Assembly: GCA_024398785.1 (NCBI GenBank)
Contig: JAKSIO010000005.1
Span: 20,473-84,472, forward strand
Direction: 5' to 3'
DNA length: 64,000 nt
From: Bacteroidaceae bacterium
Lineage (GTDB): Bacteria > Bacteroidota > Bacteroidia > Bacteroidales > Bacteroidaceae
Shown: one piece after another, positions 41,750-51,500 of the stretch
How positions within the stretch are numbered: the first letter of the stretch is position 1
Layout: each line of letters opens with the position of its first letter
Program-made: the position numbers and the translations under genes
Notes under the pieces: model-generated
What the model saw: the letters and a program-made list of their open reading frames with translations, nothing else
The model's database searches: none
What the model was told of the DNA's origin: nothing

Positions 41750-43510
41750 ATGGATAATGTTCAGCCGCAGCAGGCTAAAGCTTCCGCATTCAACCGTTTT
41801 CTGGTATGGCGTTCGTCCCATATCAGCGACAGACAGTTTCTTCTGCTGTTGAGCCTTATTGTAGGTGCTCTGACAGCGTTGGCGGCTCTTGTTCTGAAAT
41901 GGACAATTGAGCATTTCCATACACTTGTGCTGCACCTTATTGACAATACGGAGAGCAGTTGGCTGTATCTGATTTTCCCTGTAATGGGTATTCTGCTGTC
42001 AGGACTGTTCATCAAATATGTGGTGAAGGATGACATCGGTCATGGTGTGACAAAGATTCTATATGCGTTGTCAAAACGTCAGGGACGTATCAGGGCGCAC
42101 AACATGTGGTCCAGTGTGGTTGCCAGTGCAATTACTATCGGATTGGGCGGGTCTGTAGGAGCGGAGTCTCCTATAGTGCTTACCGGTTCTGCCATAGGTT
42201 CGAATATAGGTTCAATGTTCAAGATGGAGCACAGAACGCTGATGCTGCTTATAGGTTGCGGAGCGGCCGGTGCCATTGCCGGAATATTCAAGGCGCCTAT
42301 TGCCGGTGTTGTGTTTGTGCTGGAAGTTCTGATGCTTGACATGAGCATGAGTTCGCTGTTGCCGCTGCTGCTTTCATCTGTTACCAGTGCTACGGTAAGT
42401 TATATCTTTACCGGAAACGATGCTTTGTTCAATTATGTTGATGCTGTTCCGTTTGAGCTGGCACGTATTCCGTATGTTCTGCTGCTTGGTGTTGTCTGCG
42501 GTGTGATCTCGTTTTATTTTTCATGGACCATGAACAAGCTGGAACGCGGTTTTGCACTTGTCAAGAACTATTATGCCAAATTCGCCATTGCCGCAGTCTG
42601 TTTGAGTGTCCTGATTTACCTTTTCCCGGAATTGTACGGCGAAGGATACGATACCATAGACAATCTGCTGTCTGCAGAAAATCTTGGTGCCCATCTGCCG
42701 GTTTACTTTATACTGATAATATTGTTCAAGGTGTTGGCATCGGTGGCTACAAACTCTGGCGGCGGATGTGGCGGTATATTTGCCCCTTCACTTTTTATGG
42801 GCTGTGTTGTGGGTTTTGTATTCTCCAAAGCGGTAATGTGGATAAATCCCGGCATCGTTATTCCTGTTGAGAACTTTGCGCTGTTCGGTATGGCCGGTCT
42901 TATGAGCGGTGTTATGCATGCGCCGCTTACAGGTATCTTCCTTATTGCCGAACTTACCGGAGGCTATTCCATGTTCCTGCCGCTTATGATGGTCTCTATC
43001 ATATCATATCTCACAATCCGTCTGTTCCAGCCGCACAGCATCTATTCCATGCGTCTGGCGCGTAAGGGTGAACTTATGACACACCATAAAGATCAGGCTG
43101 TTCTGCTGTTTATGAGTATGGACAAGGTGCTGGAAAGGGACTTGCAGGTTGTCCAGCCTGATATGGAACTGGGACATCTGGTTAACATCATGTCACAGTC
43201 CAACCGCAACATTTTCCCGGTTCTGAATCTCAACAATCATCTTGTGGGAGTCATTTCCATTGAAAAGGTTCGCAAAGTGATATTCCGTCCGGAACTTTAT
43301 ACCCGTTTTACGGTTCAGGATTTTATGATTGACCCTCCTGCACGTTTGTCCGTGAATGACCCAATGGAGGTTGTTATGGAAAAATTTGACAAGACAAAGG
43401 CCTGGAACCTGCCGGTTGAAAATGAAAACGGCGTCTATGTGGGTTATATCTCAAAGTCAAAGATGCTGAGCGTATATCGTGATCTCTTGCTTGAGTTCTC
43501 TGAAGAGTAG
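41750..43510 (+). CDS. ClC-family chloride channel/transporter with CBS domains
   Basis: Polytopic ClC protein of 586 residues. The selectivity-filter motifs are present: GLGGSVGAESPIV, with the gating glutamate of GxExP type, GIFKAPIAGVVFVLE, and NSGGGCGGIFAPSLFMG. Two cytoplasmic CBS domains occupy residues from about 455 to 580. It exchanges chloride, possibly for protons, across the inner membrane. It is the last of the closely spaced series from ssb; a 57-base gap precedes fmt. Confidence 0.93.
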   Translation: MDNVQPQQAKASAFNRFLVWRSSHISDRQFLLLLSLIVGALTALAALVLKWTIEHFHTLVLHLIDNTESSWLYLIFPVMGILLSGLFIKYVVKDDIGHGVTKILYALSKRQGRIRAHNMWSSVVASAITIGLGGSVGAESPIVLTGSAIGSNIGSMFKMEHRTLMLLIGCGAAGAIAGIFKAPIAGVVFVLEVLMLDMSMSSLLPLLLSSVTSATVSYIFTGNDALFNYVDAVPFELARIPYVLLLGVVCGVISFYFSWTMNKLERGFALVKNYYAKFAIAAVCLSVLIYLFPELYGEGYDTIDNLLSAENLGAHLPVYFILIILFKVLASVATNSGGGCGGIFAPSLFMGCVVGFVFSKAVMWINPGIVIPVENFALFGMAGLMSGVMHAPLTGIFLIAELTGGYSMFLPLMMVSIISYLTIRLFQPHSIYSMRLARKGELMTHHKDQAVLLFMSMDKVLERDLQVVQPDMELGHLVNIMSQSNRNIFPVLNLNNHLVGVISIEKVRKVIFRPELYTRFTVQDFMIDPPARLSVNDPMEVVMEKFDKTKAWNLPVENENGVYVGYISKSKMLSVYRDLLLEFSEE

Positions 43511-43567
43511 CGCACCCCGTTCATTACATCCTGATTGGTTGGAAAGATAGTTTTTTGAATTCAGATT

Positions 43568-44647
43568 ATGGCATTAAGGATAATATTTTTAGGAACACCG
43601 GATTTTGCGGCATACGCTCTGGACAAACTTGTGGAGAGCGGTGCAAATGTAGTTGCTGTTGTTACCATGCCTGACAAACCCGTTGGCCGCCACGGTAACA
43701 CGTTGCAGCCCAGTGCGGTAAAGGAGATGGCGCTCAAACACAATCTGCCTGTACTGCAGCCGGAAAATCTCAAGGCACCGGAGTTTATAGAAGAGTTGCG
43801 CAGTTACAATGCCGATTTGCAGATTGTTGTGGCTTTCCGCATGTTGCCTGAGTCCGTTTGGAATATGCCGCGTCTTGGCACGTTCAATCTGCATGCATCG
43901 CTTTTGCCGCGTTATCGTGGTGCCGCTCCTATAAACTGGGCTCTGATAAACGGAGAGAAAGAGACCGGTGTGACCACGTTCTTCCTAAAACACGAAATAG
44001 ATACCGGAAACATAATAATGCAGCGCACTGTTGAGATTCTACCGCAGGATAATTTTGAGACTCTGCATGACAAACTTATGCTTGTTGGTTCCGACGTTAT
44101 ACTGGAGACTCTGGCAAAGATAGAAAAGGGTATTGACCCGTCCGCATTGCGCAGTCAGGAAGATATGATAGCAAGTGGAATAGAACCCACTCCTGCGCCC
44201 AAGATATTCAAAGAGACCCGTCTTATTGACTGGAACAAAAGTGCATGGCAGATTCACAATTTTGTGCGCGGTCTTGCGCCTTATCCTGCTGCTTACGCCG
44301 TACTGCACCTTGATAATGGCACGGAACAGGAAATAAAGATATTTGCTACCGCTGTTGTGGATGGTGCTGGTGCTGCTGGTGCCTGTTCAGGTTCTGCTAC
44401 TGCTCTTGCTGGTTCTGCTACTGCTCTTGCTGGTTCTGGTTCTGTTGCTGCTGGTTCTGGTTCTGTTGCTGCTACTGTTGCCGCTTCAGTTTCCGCCGGA
44501 ACAATAGTGACCAATTACAGGAATTACATGTACGTGGCTACTGGAAACGGATGGTTAAGCATCCTTTCCTTGCAACCTGCAGGTAAGAAAACTATGGATA
44601 TCAAAGCCTTTTTGTGTGGTTTCAAAGCTGAAAATGCCAGGTTTTAA
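43568..44647 (+). CDS. fmt: Methionyl-tRNA formyltransferase with a low-complexity insertion
   Basis: Formylates initiator Met-tRNA using 10-formyl-THF. The N-terminal domain has IIFLGTPDFAAYALDKL, the ASLLPRYRGAAPINWALING formyl-THF loop and HEIDTGNI. Normal bacterial Fmt has 310-325 residues; this one has 359 because of an Ala/Gly/Ser-rich insert at about residues 263-307 in the C-terminal tRNA-binding domain, built from four 21-bp repeats. The flanking sequence (EIKIFATAVV before, YMYVATGNGWLSI after) is normal, so the enzyme may still work. Confidence 0.93.
   Translation: MALRIIFLGTPDFAAYALDKLVESGANVVAVVTMPDKPVGRHGNTLQPSAVKEMALKHNLPVLQPENLKAPEFIEELRSYNADLQIVVAFRMLPESVWNMPRLGTFNLHASLLPRYRGAAPINWALINGEKETGVTTFFLKHEIDTGNIIMQRTVEILPQDNFETLHDKLMLVGSDVILETLAKIEKGIDPSALRSQEDMIASGIEPTPAPKIFKETRLIDWNKSAWQIHNFVRGLAPYPAAYAVLHLDNGTEQEIKIFATAVVDGAGAAGACSGSATALAGSATALAGSGSVAAGSGSVAATVAASVSAGTIVTNYRNYMYVATGNGWLSILSLQPAGKKTMDIKAFLCGFKAENARF
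44390..44473 (+). repeat. Four 21-bp tandem repeats inside fmt
   Basis: Two identical copies encoding GSATALA (44390-44410, 44411-44431) are followed by two identical copies encoding GSGSVAA (44432-44452, 44453-44473). All are built of GGTTCT and GCT-type triplets, so the array keeps the frame. Flanking sequence (44360-44389 and 44474-44500) has the same composition. Confidence 0.95.
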
Positions 44648-44729
44648 GTTACGTAACGCCCCATTATTTGTCTTGAAACGCCCGTTTTGTTATAAAATGA
44701 CGGTGTTTTTAACTTTTTTTGCATTTTTG

Positions 44730-44761
44730 TTTGGCACAAATAAATTCTTGATTTATATTTG
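44730..44761 (+). promoter_or_regulatory. Promoter of the ECF sigma factor gene
   Basis: TTTG (44730-44733), a 20-base spacer and TATATTTG (44754-44761) match the Bacteroidetes promoter. The gene starts at 44835, leaving a leader of roughly 65 bases. Confidence 0.75.
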
Positions 44762-44834
44762 CACCCGTAATAACTCTAAAATTCAAGTGCCTATAGATTA
44801 GAAAGCTACTCCGAACCAATTCATTTTTTATTAA

Positions 44835-45425
44835 ATGGACATATTAGCAGAGAAGAGCGACAACCAGTTGGTGGCTCTTTATACGGAGGGTAATGCAAAG
44901 GCATTTGACATCCTGATAGACAGATATAAAGATAAATTGTACGCATACATCAATTATGTAGTGCGCAATACTGATTTGGCAAGAGACTTGTTCCAGGATA
45001 CTTTTGTCAAAGCCATTACTACAATCAGGCGCGGCGCCTATACCGATACAGGAAAGTTCGGCGCATGGCTGAGCCGTATTGCCCATAATCTGATTATTGA
45101 CTATTACCGTCAGAACAGCAGCGATAATGTTGTTTCTAACGATGCCAGCCCGGTTGACCTGTTTGCAGGTGCCAGTCTGATGGAGGATAATATTGAAGAC
45201 CGTATGGTTTCAAACCAGATTCTGCACGATGTCCGTGCTCTTGTTCAGACTCTGCCGGCAAACCAGCGCGAGGTTCTTTATATGCGCTATTACCAGGATT
45301 TGAGTTTCAAGGAGATTGCCGATATTCTGGGCATTTCAATCAATACTGCTCTTGGCCGCATGCGCTACGCAATCCTAAATTTGCGCAAAGAGGCCTTAGA
45401 CCGCAATCTGCAACTTACTGCCTGA
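44835..45425 (+). CDS. RNA polymerase ECF-type sigma-70 factor
   Basis: A 196-residue sigma factor with region 2 (FDILIDRYKDKLYAYINYVV to ARDLFQDTFVKAITTI) and region 4 (LPANQREVLYMRYYQDLSFKEIADILGISINTALGRM). The linker (residues 90-130) is polar. No anti-sigma gene is adjacent, unlike SusR- or TonB-linked ECF pairs, so it may be a general-purpose ECF sigma of Bacteroidetes (inference). Confidence 0.92.
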   Translation: MDILAEKSDNQLVALYTEGNAKAFDILIDRYKDKLYAYINYVVRNTDLARDLFQDTFVKAITTIRRGAYTDTGKFGAWLSRIAHNLIIDYYRQNSSDNVVSNDASPVDLFAGASLMEDNIEDRMVSNQILHDVRALVQTLPANQREVLYMRYYQDLSFKEIADILGISINTALGRMRYAILNLRKEALDRNLQLTA

Positions 45426-45431
45426 TTCTCC

Positions 45432-45485
45432 GTAGAGACCGTGCTGCGATTCGTGGCATTTCACCGCACCGTCCCCCGCAATTCA
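45432..45485 (+). repeat. Single REP-like palindrome downstream of the RAYT gene
   Basis: GTAG (45432-45435) precedes a palindrome whose right arm GCACCGTCCCC and loop (GCGATTCGTGGCATTT) are the same as in the tandem array at 46558. The left arm is mutated (GACCGTGC instead of GACGGTGC). The unit ends just before the RAYT stop at 45490. GTAG next to a palindrome is the classic REP signature. Confidence 0.8.
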
Positions 45486-45489
45486 GTTG

Positions 45490-46392
45490 TCAGTTCAGCC
45501 AAAGGCATCTTTTGATTTGCGCTTGGGGAACGGATTTCTTTTGTAACACTTTAATGATTGTTGACAACTGCTCTTCATTGAAGAAATGAAAGCTTTTCAA
45601 GTGTAACTGTGCTGCATAGTCATCAATGATTTTGCATACATCAATATCACTTAATCCGTTAGTACGGAGATCAATAACATCGTCATCAATGATGACATCG
45701 GATGTGTCTGTTGGTAGTTGATTCATATCTTTTATAAAATTTCTGACAAACCCTCCCCATATGGCGCGGGCTCGTTTTTGGTTAACAAATGAAGAAAACA
45801 CTATCATTCCTTTAGAATTATATCGAAAATCAGTATGACATTTCATTTTTCCATAGATTAATCTCTTTTCTATGTATGACAACTTATCTAAAGTTCTGAA
45901 ATTTGAAATGTATTGTTGATAGATTTCAGAGGGCATCAGACAATCTGCAAATAACGTGCATACGCTTGAATATTCATACTCCAAAGGATAATTGGCAATA
46001 TAATGATGCACAGGATTTCTATACACATAAACCATGGCGTTTTTTATAACTTGCAGATTTTCCAATTGTTTGTACGCTGTTTTGATTTGTCTTGAAGTGC
46101 TACCTCCATATTTGTTGTGATAATACAAACCGTATGTTTTTTTCAATTGTATTAAAAATTCATCAATTAGATCTTGATCCATGCATTCAATTACTACATG
46201 AAAATGTGTGGACATGGCTGTTACTGCTAAAATCTGCAAATGCAATTCACTTGACAGAATAGCGAATTTGTTGATGAAATAGACAAAATCCTTGTGATTT
46301 CTAAAGAGCACAAAATGCCCATGGTTATAAACATGATAAGGGCTTTCATTTAATTTCATGGTGTGACATTGTGTTTTAATAGTGTTTGACAA
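45490..46392 (-). CDS. REP-associated tyrosine transposase-like protein (RAYT, Y1 HUH family)
   Basis: IS200-related endonuclease. The HUH motif is HFHVVIE (in STHFHVVIECMD) and the likely catalytic tyrosine lies in AMVYVYRNPVHH. The N-terminus NESPYHVYNHGHFVLF is typical of RAYTs. RAYTs are single-copy, domesticated transposases tied to REP palindromes; here such palindromes flank the gene on both sides. The C-terminal 100 residues form an extra helical region. The start may be 46392 or the internal ATG at 46359 (MKLNESPYH). Confidence 0.85.
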   Translation of the reverse strand: MSNTIKTQCHTMKLNESPYHVYNHGHFVLFRNHKDFVYFINKFAILSSELHLQILAVTAMSTHFHVVIECMDQDLIDEFLIQLKKTYGLYYHNKYGGSTSRQIKTAYKQLENLQVIKNAMVYVYRNPVHHYIANYPLEYEYSSVCTLFADCLMPSEIYQQYISNFRTLDKLSYIEKRLIYGKMKCHTDFRYNSKGMIVFSSFVNQKRARAIWGGFVRNFIKDMNQLPTDTSDVIIDDDVIDLRTNGLSDIDVCKIIDDYAAQLHLKSFHFFNEEQLSTIIKVLQKKSVPQAQIKRCLWLN

Positions 46393-46557
46393 TATACGTT
46401 TAACGACATGTTTTCGCTCCGGCGGTTTTCATAGTGTTTTTGCGCCGTAATATTGCCAAAACAACAGTCTTTATTGTTTCATCCGTTGGTCGTGATGCAA
46501 ATGTAAGTCATTGTTTCTAATTGTCAAGGCATTTCGGCATTTATTTTGGCTTCTGAT

Positions 46558-46826
46558 GGGGACGGTGCTGCAATTCGTGGCATTTCACCGCACCGTCCCC
46601 TGCTTTTCAGGCGAATTGGCATGGACGGTGCTGCGATTCGTGGCATTTCACCGCACCGTCCCCCGCATTTTAGGCGAATTGGCATGGACGGTGCTGCAAT
46701 TCGTGGCATTTCACCGCACCGTCCCCCGCATTTCAGGCGAATTGGCATGGACGGTGCTGCGATTCGTGGCATTTCACCGCACCGTCCCCCGCATTTTAGG
46801 CGAATTAGCAGGGACGGTGCTGTGAT
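46558..46826 (+). repeat. Tandem array of 63-bp REP-like units (4 full plus 1 partial)
   Basis: GACGGTGC recurs at 46561, 46624, 46687, 46750 and 46813, exactly 63 bases apart. Each full unit has arms GGACGGTGC and GCACCGTCC around a 21-nt loop, plus a 20-22 nt linker containing GGCGAATTGGCA, which can also pair with CAATTCG in the loop. The fifth unit is cut off where the GH43 stop codon begins (46827). Apparent ORFs across the array are artefacts of the repeat. Confidence 0.93.
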
Positions 46827-47897
46827 TCAGCGTCTCATGCCGTGATCGTTGTGAACCGGATTCTCATTCCAATAGTCAAGAAGTTTCTGGGCCTCTTTCT
46901 TTGTGATTGGGGTTACCGCTCCGTGTTTGGGACTTGAGAAGTTGGTTGCTTTCATTTTTGAACCTTCCTCGTTAAAGTGGCCTATGTCTGTGTAGGTCTT
47001 GAAGTCTGTAGTTTCAAGAAATCCGAAATTGCTTGGGAAACGGCCAAAGCAGTCGTACATAAGAACGTAGGTATCTGTGCCGTAACGCTTCCAGCAGTTT
47101 GGAGCCTCTGCTGCCTTTTCCTCTTTGTCAACAATTTCCGGCTGGAAGGTATATGGACCGCTGATATTGTCGCTCACGGCTACCATTATGCCTGAGAATC
47201 CTTCGTCATACTCTGCGTAATGCAGGTAGTATTTGCCATCATTACCTTTTACAATATCACCGTCAAGTGCTGTGTGGTCGCCTATAGTCTTTTCAAACAT
47301 AAGTTGTGGCTCTGTGGCAAATCCTGTGAATTCCTTATTTGCATAGGCGTAGTAGAGCTTGCATGCACCATTCCCGCGGCGTATTGTCCAGTATATCATG
47401 ACTGCCTTTTTCTGGTCATCCCAGATAAGTTCAGGCGCCCATGTGGCACCTATGTCATGGAATCCATCCATCTGCTGAACGCGTACCAGTGAGTGTTTCC
47501 AATGAATAAGATCCTTAGACTTGAGCAGTGCAAGATTCTTGTTGTTGCCCCATCCGAATTCATTCTGGTCCCGCTCAAACTGTGTGGTCCTGTAACCGTA
47601 ACGCTGTGCAAAGATGTGAAGGTCAGTGGCTGCTATGTAATATGTACCATCAGGGCCGCGCATGATATAAGGGTCACGCAGTCCCTTCTGTTCTGCAACT
47701 GTGTCACCTGCAATGACGGGATAATTGTCATTTACAGCTGTGAATTCGTAGCCATCCATACTTACTGCCATGTGCAGACAGTGGTCATTGTCTGAAAAAT
47801 AAACCATCAGATAAGCATCTGTCTTTGGTCTGGCTGCCAATGGCAGTGCTACAAATGCTGCCAGAGCTACAATAAGTGAGAATGTAATTTTTTTCAT
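46827..47897 (-). CDS. Secreted glycoside hydrolase family 43-like protein
   Basis: A 356-residue protein with an N-terminal signal peptide (KKITFSLIVALAAFVALPLA, cleavage after about residue 21). The five-bladed propeller signatures of GH43 are seen: GLRDPYIMRGPDGTYYIAATDL, WAPELIWDD with the probable acid glutamate, and HTALDGDIVKGNDGKYYLHYAE. Such enzymes act on arabinan, xylan or related glycans in the periplasm or at the surface. No susCD pair is nearby. Its stop codon lies directly at the end of the REP array. Confidence 0.85.
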   Translation of the reverse strand: MKKITFSLIVALAAFVALPLAARPKTDAYLMVYFSDNDHCLHMAVSMDGYEFTAVNDNYPVIAGDTVAEQKGLRDPYIMRGPDGTYYIAATDLHIFAQRYGYRTTQFERDQNEFGWGNNKNLALLKSKDLIHWKHSLVRVQQMDGFHDIGATWAPELIWDDQKKAVMIYWTIRRGNGACKLYYAYANKEFTGFATEPQLMFEKTIGDHTALDGDIVKGNDGKYYLHYAEYDEGFSGIMVAVSDNISGPYTFQPEIVDKEEKAAEAPNCWKRYGTDTYVLMYDCFGRFPSNFGFLETTDFKTYTDIGHFNEEGSKMKATNFSSPKHGAVTPITKKEAQKLLDYWNENPVHNDHGMRR

Positions 47898-47975
47898 TTT
47901 TTGAAATTTGACATGTTTAATATGCTGTTATTGAAGTATCCTATCAATATTGGCGAGCAGAGACCTTTTCCCTGT

Positions 47976-48476
47976 TCAGGCAAAAAGGCGCTCAATTTCT
48001 ACAACGTAGATGGTATGGAGACCGCCTTTGGCGCCGTACCACTTGAACAGGCTCTTGTCTATGAAATTGCATTCCTGCATATCTGTCTTGAACAGCTTGC
48101 GGCATTGAAGGGTAAGGGTTGCCTGTTCAAATGTCATAACACCGTTTTCAAGTTCAACAGGAGTAAGACCTGTCAGGGAGATTTTGTTACAGTCACGGCC
48201 GCTTTTTGTGCCGCATATCTGGAGTGCACCCCGGCAACTCTCCGGGTAGAATGACAGAGTAAGGTGTTCATTCTGCTCAATGAAATTGTGGGTATATCTT
48301 TCGGGGCGGACAAAAATGAATGCAACCGGCTTGTTCCAAAGCCATCCAAGACCGCCCCACGATGCTGTCATGGTGTTTAATGACTCTTTGGTGCCGGCTG
48401 TGATCAGCATCCATTCCTTTCCAATAAGATCAAACTGGTTTTTCTGTCCCAGTATTTCTAAACTGACTTCTTTCAT
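47976..48476 (-). CDS. Flavin reductase-like protein
   Basis: FMN-binding split-barrel protein of the flavin reductase family. The block NTMTASWGGLGWLWNKPVAFIFVRPERYTHNFIE is typical of such proteins. The ATG at 48476 (MKEVSLEILG) is preferred; upstream codons would need a TTG start at 48500. Length is 166 residues. The physiological partner is unknown, and neighbouring genes do not suggest one. Confidence 0.83.
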   Translation of the reverse strand: MKEVSLEILGQKNQFDLIGKEWMLITAGTKESLNTMTASWGGLGWLWNKPVAFIFVRPERYTHNFIEQNEHLTLSFYPESCRGALQICGTKSGRDCNKISLTGLTPVELENGVMTFEQATLTLQCRKLFKTDMQECNFIDKSLFKWYGAKGGLHTIYVVEIERLFA

Positions 48477-48543
48477 ATTATTTTCAATCAATTGTTTCAA
48501 AACAAATTCAATTCCAAAATCCAGCTGTACAAGCTACTGCCAA

Positions 48544-51500
48544 TCAGCGCAAAGCAGGATTGACAAGCTGGAATTCCTGTGCAATATCGGGCTTTTTCAG
48601 GTTCATCTCCACACTCTCAAGCAACATGGATTCAGGAGCAATCATTGTTGGGAAATCGTTGGAGTTGCATGGGTAACTCTGAATTGATTCCTCTTTTGAT
48701 GCTGCAATAACGTGCATAAGTTCGCGTCTTTCAAAACTTGGGGTATCAGAGTGAATTACTGTTTCCTGACCGGTTTTGACATCGATGCGTGTAAGAATGT
48801 AGCAGTTGTAGGAAATGTTACGCAGCATGTAAGTGTGGTCAAGACCGGCTTTTTTGGCCTCGGCAATGAGCTTTGGTTTCATTTTTGAAAGTGGAACAGG
48901 TTTTTCATATGTGACATGCATAATACTCATTCTGTTCCGATCAAAAATTGAGTGTCCCGTAGGTTTTGTTGCACCGATACCCACAGCGCGTCCGCAAATC
49001 AGATTCTTGAGCATACCTTTCTCTACCATAACAAAATCAGATTCCGGCTTTACTCCGTTGTAATCAATCTTGTAGCTGCCTCCAAGTTTCACACCGTTGT
49101 AACTTTCCATATCCGAATACAGGTGAATGTTGAGTTTTGGATCAAGGAAACGCTTGCCAAGCAGCATTCCGCCGTGTATTGAGGCTCCGCGTATGTAACC
49201 ATACATATATTGGTACATGTCCCATGTGGTTTGTGCTATGCCGTAATTGTTAACAACAGTGTTGAACGAGTATGAAACACTCTGCTTTTCCAGCAGAATA
49301 GGACCAAGGTAGAATTCGTTTACAGTTTCTGCCTGGCTTTTTGTTATCATGGCATCGGCAAATTCGCGTAATTCGGCAGAGAGCTTTTCTATGCTGTAGT
49401 CTGAACAGTCAAAAGGAATATCGTAATACTCTGAAATCTCTGCACCGGTATTTGTCCTTACTGATGCTTTTGTTTCCAATGAATTCATGATGTATGGGGT
49501 GCGCATCTTGAGTCCCTCTGAATTGATATGGTAAACATCTGAATATTGGATGTCCAGAGTTACGCTGGTGTTGTACAGAGTGGGGTATTCCAGATAGATT
49601 GCAGAAAGAGTATTGGCAAGTTCTTCCATTTGCTTGCGGTCAATACCAGTCTCTTTTACACTCGGCTCTATGTATTCCACTGCCGGTAATACGACATGCT
49701 CGGGAAGCAAAGCTTCGTCCTCAGGTTTTGGGTTGTTCTTGAGAAGGTTCAGTTTATTGCTGTACTGTCCGATAGCACCTTTATACAGGGCATCGCTTAC
49801 TTGCCAGAAGGTATATCTTATGCAATCATAGTCTGCTTTGTTTCCGCAGCTGAACGATGTGGAAAGAGGCATGGAAATAACCATTGAGTCTCCCAGAACG
49901 ATGTTTTCTGTAGCTGTCAACTGGCTTGGCTTATATATGCTGTTGTATAGGCCTCCCAATGTTGAACCTATGTTCAATGTCTTTGCCGAATTCATTCTGA
50001 AGTCAACATAGAACGGAGCATCCTGACCTTCAGCCTTCAAACTTGTTGTTGTACGTTCCATTTCGTCTTGCAGGGCACTGAAAATGATGTCGCTTTCGTT
50101 GCCTTCCAGGTTTTTGTATTCTGGGCGTTCAAGTATAGGCGGAAGCTGGTAACCTGTTGCAGAACGTTGTGTTTCAACCTTGGTTATGAAGATTGTAGGC
50201 GATATTGCAGTAACAGGAACCCAACCTGACTCTGCACCGCACTGACCGGTGAATACTGATGGGGTGGCACCTCCGGCAGCAATACCGGAGAACATGGCAA
50301 GTGGTGTACCTATGAGTGTTACTCCGCGTACAAGCTCATCGGGACGGCCGTCAACATACACGCGGTAAACTTCTACCGGGTCAACACCGAAAGAGTTGAT
50401 AGAGCCTCCGTCTCCAAGGTATGTAAGACCGCTTGTGGCAGTGCGGAAATAATATCCGTACTCTTTTCCTTCATCTTTCACGGCTTTGATGAACATCTTG
50501 CGCAATTCCTCTTCTGAATAAGGATTGGTGTTTTCAATGATGAGGTTTGACTGGCGCGATACCGGGTCATAGCCTGCACTTGCACGCCCGTGACCGTTGC
50601 TTGCGGAAAAACCGTCTATTGGAGTGCGGTCAACAAGGAAGTTCTTGAGAACTCCGTTTTCCACACATGTAACGCGCTGTGCCTTGACAGCTTCGTCATC
50701 AAATTTATAGTGACCGTAGAGTGCTGTACCTGCATAATTGTCCAATGTTGGGTCATCAAATACCTGGAAACTTTTTGGCAGAACCGGTTGTCCTACCAGT
50801 TTCTTGAATGTCTGACCGCCGCTTTTCATGCGGTGTGCTTCCAGCCGATGTCCGAAAATTTCGTGGAAAAATACGCCGCTGGCAGAACCTGACATCAGAG
50901 CAGGACCTGCATATGGTTCGGCAATAGGAGCCTGGCGCAGTGCAAGCAGACGCTCTATCAGATCGCGTACGGCGGCAATGATGGTCTCATCGTCGGGCAG
51001 ATCATCCAATGAATAGGAGAACCAGTCTTTGTACAGTTGGCAGACCATACCGTCTGTAGCACGTAACAGACCTTGGAGCATCAAACGTACCGATTTGCGG
51101 TTTTGTGATACTACAGAACCGTCCGATGTGACTGTTGTTATGCGCTCTACGTTGTAGTTCAGGTTTACTATTCCAGCTTCAAGCAGACTGCATTCCTTGA
51201 ATGTGGCCGAAATGCGGTCCAAACGTTTTTCCCAGTAATCACAGTCAAAGGTGTAGGCTTCTTCCGGGTATGGCTGCTCATAATACGTTTCTACCGGTGC
51301 GGGGGCAAAGCATGGTGCCTTGTCTTCGTTGTCGGCATTGGTCTTCATTTTGGACAGCGCGGCGTTATAGTTGTTGACCGCTGTTTTGTAGCGTTTCATG
51401 GTTTCGCTCCAGATTCCTTGTCTGATTGCCATGATAGCATTGTCCGTATAAGGAACAGTCAGTCCCTGCATACCGTTGCCGTTGCCCGATGTCTCTTTTG

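Noticed and set aside
44357..44500. Frameshift or fusion in fmt
   Set aside because: The frame stays open and conserved residues resume after the insert; the 21-bp period keeps the frame, so it is an insertion rather than a break.
46511..46845. Three overlapping long frames with repeated peptide units across 46511-46845
   Set aside because: They are produced by the 63-bp REP tandem array, whose period is a multiple of three, so all frames repeat; there is no start context or homology.
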